From an uncultured Verrucomicrobiota bacterium (lineage in GTDB: Bacteria > Verrucomicrobiota > Kiritimatiellia > RFP12 > UBA1067): 6,554 nucleotides of DNA. The translations under genes and the position numbers were made by a program. Under the pieces are notes generated by a model that had not been told where the DNA came from, did not search any database, and worked only from the letters and a program-made list of their open reading frames with translations. The stretch is taken from contig CAMPAF010000174.1 in the NCBI GenBank assembly GCA_946631535.1, positions 1-6,554 on the forward strand, written 5' to 3'. Of this stretch, positions 1 to 4,910 are shown piece by piece. Numbering within the stretch: the stretch's first letter is position 1; the number at the start of each line of letters is the position of its first letter.

Positions 1-102
1 CTCGTCGCGGTCGAAGAACTTCAGCCAGTCCGCCCGCGTGTGCAGGCTCGCGAGCGCCGCCGCGCCCGCCACGAACCCTCGCCTGTTTACCCTCGCGCTC
101 AT
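1..102 (-). CDS. N-terminal fragment of an exported protein with a Tat-like signal peptide; function unknown
   Basis: An ATG at 102-100 opens a frame of 34 codons that runs off the left edge of the window. The visible peptide begins MSARVNRRGFVAGAAALASL. It has a twin-arginine pair at residues 7-8 followed by G-F-V, then an Ala-rich hydrophobic stretch (about residues 10-19), which resembles a Tat signal peptide (consensus R-R-x-F-L-K) although the usual Lys is missing. A strong Shine-Dalgarno sequence (GGAGGA, positions 113-108) sits 5 nt before the ATG and fixes the start. The gene lies 70 nt downstream of the sigma factor gene on the same strand, so it may share that transcript. The remaining visible residues (HTRADWLKFFDRDE) do not let me name a family. 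The export signal is well supported; the function is unknown. Confidence 0.75.
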   Translation of the reverse strand, partial: MSARVNRRGFVAGAAALASLHTRADWLKFFDRDE

Positions 103-107
103 GCTTT

Positions 108-113
108 TCCTCC
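108..113 (-). promoter_or_regulatory. Shine-Dalgarno site of the Tat-signal gene
   Basis: On the minus strand GGAGGA lies 5 nt before the ATG at 102. It is the clearest ribosome binding site in the window and contrasts with the neighbouring sigma factor and first kinase genes, which show none. A 12-nt perfect palindrome (CGCCGCGCGGCG, 115-126) lies just upstream; this may be only a consequence of high GC. Confidence 0.7.
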
Positions 114-172
114 ACGCCGCGCGGCGAGACCAAGTGAAATCCAAACCGCTGTCACGCCCAGATGCGTGAATT

Positions 173-835
173 TCATTTCGCCCATCCTTTCTCGTGTGTA
201 CACACGTCGTCGAACTCGGCCTCGACGGCGGCGACCATCGTCTCGATGCGCCGCTTGACCTTGCTGGCCGTGTTGGCGGGAATGCCGATGGCCTTGGCGG
301 CGTCCTTGACCGACATCCCATCGGACGAAACAAGCCGCCAGAGTTCCTTGCTTGACGCGGCAAGGGCCGACTGCGTAAGCACGCGCTCCTCGGCCGCCTT
401 TCGGCAGGCCATCCGCCACTTCAGGTCAAGCGCGGCGGCAGGATCGGGCGGCGCATTGTCGTCGAACGCGGCCGCCTCGCATGCGCTTTGGCGAATTGCC
501 TGCTGCGTCGCGTTGCGCCGGAAACGGTCAATCACGATGCGGCGCGTGATCGTGGCAAGGTACGTCCGGAAACGGGCACGGGACGGATCATAGCTCCCGG
601 AACGAAGAACGTCAACGAGGCGGATAAACGTGTCCTGCACAATGTCGTCCGCGTCGGCGGACGGCAGGTCCGGCGCGGCAAGGGCCACGAAATGGCGCAA
701 CGCTGGCTCGTAAAGCTCCACGAAACTCGCCCACGCACCGTCGTCCTTGCCAGCCGCGAGCTCGGGTATGCGCCGGATCAAGGTTCGTGGCGTATCGGGA
801 AAAACATTTTCTTTCCGATTGTCTGCGTTGTCCAT
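173..835 (-). CDS. ECF-type RNA polymerase sigma factor (sigma-70 family), 220 aa
   Basis: This is a promoter-specificity subunit of RNA polymerase. Region sigma-2 spans about residues 34-107. It holds the core-binding motif DADDIVQDTF (61-70) and the -10 recognition part FRTYLATITRRIVIDRFRR (89-107). A variable, acidic and Ala-rich linker follows (about 109-140). Region sigma-4 spans about 150-200, with a helix-turn-helix in MSVKDAAKAIGIPANTASKV (174-193). No sigma-3 region is present, as is normal for ECF factors, and the length is in the usual range. The start chosen is the ATG at 835, because an extended -10 element (TGGTATACT) ends 7 nt before it. A longer frame from 895 would begin inside the divergent kinase gene and carries no domain sequence. 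No anti-sigma factor gene is visible beside it. The divergent neighbour is a Ser/Thr kinase, an arrangement known for some kinase-linked ECF groups. The family is certain; the regulon and control are unknown. Confidence 0.93.
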   Translation of the reverse strand: MDNADNRKENVFPDTPRTLIRRIPELAAGKDDGAWASFVELYEPALRHFVALAAPDLPSADADDIVQDTFIRLVDVLRSGSYDPSRARFRTYLATITRRIVIDRFRRNATQQAIRQSACEAAAFDDNAPPDPAAALDLKWRMACRKAAEERVLTQSALAASSKELWRLVSSDGMSVKDAAKAIGIPANTASKVKRRIETMVAAVEAEFDDVCTHEKGWAK

Positions 836-842
836 CGCAAAC

Positions 843-851
843 AGTATACCA
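843..851 (-). promoter_or_regulatory. Extended -10 promoter of the sigma factor gene, predicted leaderless
   Basis: Read on the minus strand, positions 851-843 are TGGTATACT, an extended -10 (TGn plus a hexamer one base from TATAAT). Seven bases (842-836) separate it from the ATG at 835, so transcription should begin at or within a base or two of the start codon. No Shine-Dalgarno site can fit. The -35 position at 17-bp spacing (871-866, TGCCGC) is poor, which is compatible with an extended -10 promoter. The mapping is an inference from spacing alone. Confidence 0.6.
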
Positions 852-858
852 TATCCAC

Positions 859-887
859 TTGTACGGCGGCACGGGGTTTGGTAAAAT
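859..887 (+). promoter_or_regulatory. Sigma-70-type promoter of the first kinase gene, predicted leaderless
   Basis: TTGTAC (859-864) and TAAAAT (882-887) are separated by exactly 17 bp, a good match to the housekeeping -35/-10 consensus. Only six bases (888-893) lie between the -10 and the ATG at 894, so the transcript should start at or next to the start codon and lack a ribosome binding site. The -35 lies behind the -10 of the divergent sigma factor promoter, so polymerase footprints on the two promoters should overlap. Confidence 0.65.
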
Positions 888-893
888 TGCGCC

Positions 894-1988
894 ATGCAGG
901 AAAAAGGGCAGTTTCTTGAACCGGGCGAGATGTTCGGCGCCTACCAGGTCGTATGCGAGCTGGGACGTGGCGGCATGGGTGCGGTGTACCTTGTACGCGA
1001 TCCCGCTAGCGGCGCCGAATTCGCCGCCAAGGTTCTCTATCCCACGGCCTCGGCGGTCGACGTCACGGCGGTCAAGCGCTTTGTCCGCGAGGCGGAGATC
1101 GCAATGACCGTGCGCCATCCGAACCTCATCCGCGTATACGACGTGGGGCGCGACCCCGACACGGGACTCGGCTACATGATCATGGACTACGCCCCAGGCG
1201 GCAGCCTGCGCGACAGGCTCATGCAACGACTGATGCGCGGCGACGGCCCCATGCCCGTCCGGCAGGCACTTGCCCTCGTGCGGCAGATCGCCGCCGCCCT
1301 TGCGGCCGCCGCCGCGCACGGCATCGTCCATCGCGACATCAAGCCGGACAACATCCTTTTCGCCGCCGACGGCACGCCGCTCCTCGCCGACCTCGGCGTG
1401 GCCAAGGCGACAAACGGCGAACAGACCACCACCCTCACGATGACGAACACGGTCATCGGCACGCCCGCCTACATGGCGCCCGAGCAGCTAATGGACTCCC
1501 GCGCCGTCGATGCGCGCGCGGACGTCTATTCGCTCGGCATCGTTCTGTGGGAGATGCTGGTGGGCGAACGCCCCAACGCAGGAGCGACGACATCCGAGCT
1601 GATGGCGCGCGCAATCAAACTTGAACGCATCCCCGACATCCAGACGCGCCTGCCGCGCGTGCCGCGCCTCGTCGCGGCGCTCCTGCGGTGCATGACGGAG
1701 CCTGACGTCGACAAGCGGCTGGCCGGTCCAGAGGAGGTCATCCGTTTCATCGCAGACTGGAACGCGCACGAGCGGCGGCGGTTCCGCCGCTGGCTCTTCG
1801 GAACCGTGGCGGCGGGCATCGCCGCAATCGCGCTCGTCACCGCAGGCGGCATCTGGTATGTCCGGCACGAGCTGGATGCCAGCCGCAGGGCCCGAGCCGC
1901 AAAGGAGGCGGAACACCTCCCGGTGACGGCAGATGAAGTTTCCGACGCAGTCGAGGCCGTCTTTGCCATACCGCATCAGGGTTCTTAA
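894..1988 (+). CDS. PknB-like membrane-anchored Ser/Thr protein kinase, 364 aa
   Basis: The protein is a Hanks-type kinase that should phosphorylate Ser/Thr on cytoplasmic targets. The catalytic set is complete: glycine loop GRGGMGAV (24-31), ATP-binding Lys46 in AAKVL, alpha-C Glu66, catalytic loop HRDIKPDN (146-153), Mg-binding DLG (166-168, a common bacterial variant of DFG), GTPAYMAPEQ (189-198) and alpha-F Asp210 in DVYSLG. The activation segment contains the Thr-rich run TTTLTMTNT (178-186), likely autophosphorylation sites. A basic stretch (294-299, RRRFRR) precedes one transmembrane helix at about 301-323, leaving an outer tail of about 41 residues with no recognisable sensor domain. 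PASTA repeats, seen in PknB proper, are absent. The ATG at 894 is fixed by the promoter 6 nt upstream and by alignment with the second kinase. It is divergent from the sigma factor and convergent, with a 19-nt gap, on the SUMF1 gene. The sigma factor is an obvious candidate substrate, but this is inference. Confidence 0.95.
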   Translation: MQEKGQFLEPGEMFGAYQVVCELGRGGMGAVYLVRDPASGAEFAAKVLYPTASAVDVTAVKRFVREAEIAMTVRHPNLIRVYDVGRDPDTGLGYMIMDYAPGGSLRDRLMQRLMRGDGPMPVRQALALVRQIAAALAAAAAHGIVHRDIKPDNILFAADGTPLLADLGVAKATNGEQTTTLTMTNTVIGTPAYMAPEQLMDSRAVDARADVYSLGIVLWEMLVGERPNAGATTSELMARAIKLERIPDIQTRLPRVPRLVAALLRCMTEPDVDKRLAGPEEVIRFIADWNAHERRRFRRWLFGTVAAGIAAIALVTAGGIWYVRHELDASRRARAAKEAEHLPVTADEVSDAVEAVFAIPHQGS

Positions 1989-2007
1989 CATCCGCCGTCT
2001 CCGCGGC

Positions 2008-4764
2008 TCACTTGCCGAGCTTGGGCGGCGTGATCCCGCGCTCCTTCAGCAGGTCTGGGCCGACACAGACACGGAAGCCCACAGAAAAATCGCGCCGATC
2101 TTGCCGACAGACCAAGCGATTGGTGCCCCATCCAATTGACGGATGGCTAAAGATGAGCGATCTGGCCGCATTTGTCGAGGAATCCCAGAAGAGAGGGTCG
2201 ATATCCTTGTCTGTCCAATTCAAGAATGCCGCCGGTATTTTCGCAGTCCCCCATTTTGGAAAGGGCACGTTGGGGGAGAACGTATCCATCAGCAGCTCGT
2301 TGGCATTGCCCAACATGTCGCTAAATCCCCATGTGTTGGACATCTTCGTTCCAATCTTAAATGGCAATCGACATCCACTGTCCTTGATCTGCTTCTCGTT
2401 GAAGGCCACACCATTCTTCCGTAAGACATCAAGCCGATCGTCAATCGACACAACGATCCTGCGCTTGTCTTCGTCTTTAAGGTCTTTCACAATTGGCATG
2501 GCAAACCAGTCCCGTGCCGGATCGCCGTTTGCGCGGCAGGCATATTCCCATTCCGCCCATGTCGGCAAGCGGAACACATAGCCCCTTGGCAGAAGATGCG
2601 TAAACCTCTTGTTCAGAAACGACATGAACTCGTCCACTTCCGTAGGCCTGCATGCCGTTTGAGGCAGTTTCTTCCCACCCAAGGCTTCCAGCACGGCCTT
2701 TGCGTTCACAATAAGCGAATCGGACGGGAGAGGAATCGGCCCCATCAGTTTCTCCCACTGTTCCACCGTCACAGGGAACTTGCCCATCCAGAACGGACGC
2801 GTAAGCGTCACCTTGTGTGGCCGAAAAACTTCTTTGTCGCTGCTAAATCCCATCATGAACGCCCCCGCCGGACATCCCACCATCTCCATCTTCACGCCGC
2901 CGCCGAGGTCGAGGACGAGCGGCTTGGGGCGAGCCGAGGTTTCCTTGGGGAGCTTTTCCTCCGATAAAGCAGGCACGACAACCTTTGTGTCACTCGAACG
3001 TTCCTTCAGCAGATCGTGGCCAATGGCGAGGCGGAAGCCGACGTAGCTGTTCACGTACGACGGGTCGTTGCTGCCCCTGTGGGACGAGGTGCAGTGGACC
3101 ACCGTATCGCTGTTCCAGCTGCCGCCGCGTCTCACCCGGTCCGACCCCGAGGAAGAACCTTGTGGATCCGTCACGCCGCCCGACAGATTACCTTTCCAGT
3201 CCAAGCACCACTCCCACACGTTCCCGTGCATGTCGTAGAGCCCCCAGGCATTCGGCAGGTACGAGCCGACAACCGTATGGCGTTCCGAATAACCGCCTTT
3301 CCCATCCGGCTCGTGCCGGGCTAAGTCGGCATCGGACTCCTCCCAAGCGCGCCCTGCCTGATTGAACAAGAATCGTCCCAGCTTCTTCAGGTCGGCCACG
3401 GTGTCACCGCCGTTGTTGTATTTGCTCGTCGTTCCCGCCCGGCAGGCATATTCCCATTGCGCCTCTGTGGGCAGGTCGAATTTAAGGCCCGTGCGCGCCT
3501 GGAGCTTGCCCATAAACGTCGAAGAATCGACGTTCGCGGAACTCGGCCAGTTGTAGGAGGACGAATCGCCGCGAATCATATTCCACGAGACATTTTCGAC
3601 GGGCCGCATGTCGCCCTTGAACTGTGATGGATTGCCTCCCGTCACCAGCTCGTACTGCTTCTGCGTCACCTCGAACACGCCCATGTAGTATGGCTTCGTG
3701 AGCGTCAACTCATATTTGCCGTCCATCTTGAACTTGCCCGGCTCGATGCGGCGGAGGACGAGCTTGGAGGTCTTGTACTCGTCGGTGTTGAAGCCGCCGG
3801 GCGGCGGCGTGGCAAGCCATTTGACGGGATAGCGACTTGCCGACGGACCCATCGAGAGATCAATGACGCAATAAAGCGCATTTGATTGTTTCTCCGAAGC
3901 GGCGGGAATGCCGCTTTCCCGATGTCCCGAAGCAGCACGTGTCCCCGAAGCGACAGTGCCGCTTCCCCGAAAATTCTTGATGCCGCCCATGTCGTCGATG
4001 CGCTTCTGGGCAAGGTCGCGCTTGAGGCCGGTGAGGGAGCCGTCCGCGAGGGCCTTGGCATACCATTCGCCGGCATGGCGCTGGAACACGGTAAAGCCGT
4101 CGGCGTCCTTCATGCCGGACTGCCGCCACCAGATCTCCGCCACCTCGGCCGAGGTCATCGTGCCTTCGCCCAGCTCGAACTTCGCTGCGCGCGCCACGTC
4201 GCCGCCCAGTTTCGCAATTTCCTCGAGGGCGCGCTTCCACTCGCCGATGGCGGCAAGCCGTTCGGCCAGCTGCGCGCGCTTGGCGGGATCGTCCTTCGCG
4301 GCAAGGGATTTCTCCAGCGTGGCTACCTCACGGCGGTAGCGGACGAGCCGACGCGCGTCATCCAGCATCCCGTAGAGCAGCCGGCCGTCCTTCAACGGCA
4401 GGGACTTGACGGCCCGCGACAGCATGTCGGCCTCGTATTCGGGCGTGATGCCCTTGATCTCGACACGCATCTTTCGTACCGCCTCGGCTGCGCGTGCCGG
4501 TTCGCCACCACGCGCATACGCAATCACCGCTCCCTGGAGAAGCAGAAGTCGGGCGGCCTCCGTCTCCGCGCGGCCGGCGAGGGCGAGCGCCCGCGCCCCC
4601 AGCTCGGCGGTCTTGATCTTGCCCGCCTTCTGTTCGGCCACGGCGTCCGCCATCAGTTCGGCGACGATGGGCCGTGCAGCCTGCACCTCCTTCTTCGTGG
4701 GCAGCGCCAGGGCCACCAGCGCGGCACACGCCGCCAGACCACATGCTAGAAACTTCTTTTTCAT
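2008..4764 (-). CDS. Exported protein with tandem SUMF1/FGE-sulfatase domains, 918 aa
   Basis: The N-terminus MKKKFLACGLAACAALVALA is an export signal. LAAC (10-13) could act as a lipobox, but the hydrophobic run continues past it, so a cleaved or anchored signal is equally possible. Residues about 25-262 are Ala-rich and helical. A low-complexity linker (265-293) follows. SUMF1 domain 1 (about 334-581) has FDLPTEAQWEYACRAG (429-444), WGLYDMHGNVWEWCLDW (507-523), RVRRGGSW (543-550) and VGFRLA (575-580). Domain 2 (about 615-902) keeps FRLPTWAEWEYACRAN (731-746), WGFSDMLGNANELL (812-825) and VGFRVC (895-900) but lacks the RGGS motif and has extra segments. Aerobic FGE needs two cysteines after RGGS. 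Here the first position is Ser552 and only Cys558 is nearby, so formylglycine formation is unlikely; ligand binding or a scaffold role is my inference. A weak Shine-Dalgarno (AAGGAAA, 4781-4775) precedes the ATG. The gene follows the second kinase by 146 nt on the same strand. Confidence 0.9.
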   Translation of the reverse strand: MKKKFLACGLAACAALVALALPTKKEVQAARPIVAELMADAVAEQKAGKIKTAELGARALALAGRAETEAARLLLLQGAVIAYARGGEPARAAEAVRKMRVEIKGITPEYEADMLSRAVKSLPLKDGRLLYGMLDDARRLVRYRREVATLEKSLAAKDDPAKRAQLAERLAAIGEWKRALEEIAKLGGDVARAAKFELGEGTMTSAEVAEIWWRQSGMKDADGFTVFQRHAGEWYAKALADGSLTGLKRDLAQKRIDDMGGIKNFRGSGTVASGTRAASGHRESGIPAASEKQSNALYCVIDLSMGPSASRYPVKWLATPPPGGFNTDEYKTSKLVLRRIEPGKFKMDGKYELTLTKPYYMGVFEVTQKQYELVTGGNPSQFKGDMRPVENVSWNMIRGDSSSYNWPSSANVDSSTFMGKLQARTGLKFDLPTEAQWEYACRAGTTSKYNNGGDTVADLKKLGRFLFNQAGRAWEESDADLARHEPDGKGGYSERHTVVGSYLPNAWGLYDMHGNVWEWCLDWKGNLSGGVTDPQGSSSGSDRVRRGGSWNSDTVVHCTSSHRGSNDPSYVNSYVGFRLAIGHDLLKERSSDTKVVVPALSEEKLPKETSARPKPLVLDLGGGVKMEMVGCPAGAFMMGFSSDKEVFRPHKVTLTRPFWMGKFPVTVEQWEKLMGPIPLPSDSLIVNAKAVLEALGGKKLPQTACRPTEVDEFMSFLNKRFTHLLPRGYVFRLPTWAEWEYACRANGDPARDWFAMPIVKDLKDEDKRRIVVSIDDRLDVLRKNGVAFNEKQIKDSGCRLPFKIGTKMSNTWGFSDMLGNANELLMDTFSPNVPFPKWGTAKIPAAFLNWTDKDIDPLFWDSSTNAARSLIFSHPSIGWGTNRLVCRQDRRDFSVGFRVCVGPDLLKERGITPPKLGK
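2534..2552. repeat. 19-bp direct repeat from SUMF1 domain duplication, copy in domain 2
   Basis: CGGCAGGCATATTCCCATT occurs here and again at 3440-3458. On the minus strand both copies encode the WEYACR core of the SUMF1 fold (residues 739-744 and 437-442). Weaker identity is also seen where the domains end (2041-2061 against 3001-3021, encoding the shared LLKER). The exact match within otherwise divergent domains suggests an ancient internal duplication or local gene conversion. Confidence 0.7.
3440..3458. repeat. 19-bp direct repeat from SUMF1 domain duplication, copy in domain 1
   Basis: This is the partner of the repeat at 2534-2552, identical over 19 bp and in the same codon phase. It encodes residues 437-442 of the SUMF1 protein. 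Identity stops at both ends of the match. Confidence 0.7.
3886..3972 (-). repeat. Palindromic repeat cluster inserted in frame in the SUMF1 protein linker
   Basis: This segment encodes residues 265-293, a Gly/Ser/Ala/Arg-rich linker (peptide includes SGTVASGTRAASGHRESG). At the DNA level it holds two hairpins: AAGCGGC (3897-3903) pairs with GCCGCTT (3910-3916) across a 6-nt loop, and GAAGCG (3947-3952) pairs with CGCTTC (3960-3965) across a 7-nt loop. A third partial arm (CCCGAAGCAGC, 3926-3936) lies between them. The arms share the unit CCGAAGCRRC, and both right arms are followed by TTTCCCGA or TTCCCCGA. The number of codons is whole, so the reading frame is kept through the element. The pattern resembles dispersed palindromic elements that insert into coding sequence; copies elsewhere in the genome cannot be checked from this window. 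Confidence 0.65.
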
Positions 4765-4809
4765 TCTGACTTTGTTTCCTTTCGTCGTGATTGCTATTGT
4801 TCCATAAGG

Positions 4810-4815
4810 AATATA
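4810..4815 (-). promoter_or_regulatory. Possible -10 element ahead of the tandem-SUMF1 gene
   Basis: On the minus strand TATATT (4815-4810) lies in the 146-nt gap after the second kinase gene. Transcription from it would give a leader of about 38 nt that includes the weak AAGGAAA ribosome site. No good -35 is found at 16-18 bp spacing, so the call is weak and read-through from the kinase gene is equally possible. The rest of the gap (4765-4910) shows no terminator or other clear signal. Confidence 0.25.
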
Positions 4816-4910
4816 CGCACCGAAAGGGGAAAAGGGACAGCGGAAGGAGCAGAATTTTCCAGGCTATGAGATCTTTGCGTTCTTGGCGGCAAAAAGACGG
4901 GGGCGAGTAG

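Noticed and set aside
115..126. 12-nt palindrome CGCCGCGCGGCG as an operator
   Set aside because: Self-complementary GC runs are common at this base composition and the site has no second copy or flanking support.
836..895. A 20-codon longer start for the sigma factor (ATG at 895-893)
   Set aside because: It would begin inside the divergent kinase start codon, passes through the -10 element TGGTATACT, and adds residues with no family resemblance.
612..1331. Long minus-strand open frame opposite the kinase gene
   Set aside because: It is antisense to two genes with clear domains, has no recognisable domain, and is an expected by-product of GC-rich codon use.
1771..1791. Perfect 8-bp inverted repeat AGCGGCGG / CCGCCGCT with a 5-nt loop
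   Set aside because: It lies inside the first kinase gene and encodes the basic juxtamembrane residues ERRRFRRW; Arg codons in a GC-rich gene explain it, and no T-tract follows.
1989..2007. Possible bidirectional terminator between the convergent genes
   Set aside because: Only 4-bp stems (GCCG/CGGC or CCGC/GCGG) can be drawn, with no T-runs on either side.
3886..4749. 287-codon plus-strand open frame opposite the SUMF1 gene
   Set aside because: It is antisense to the N-terminal coding region, rich in Arg/Gly/His with no motif, and has no upstream ribosome site.
4776..4811. TTCCTT / AAGGAA inverted repeat before the SUMF1 gene
   Set aside because: The arms are 6 bp with a 24-nt loop and low complexity; there is no reason to prefer it over chance.
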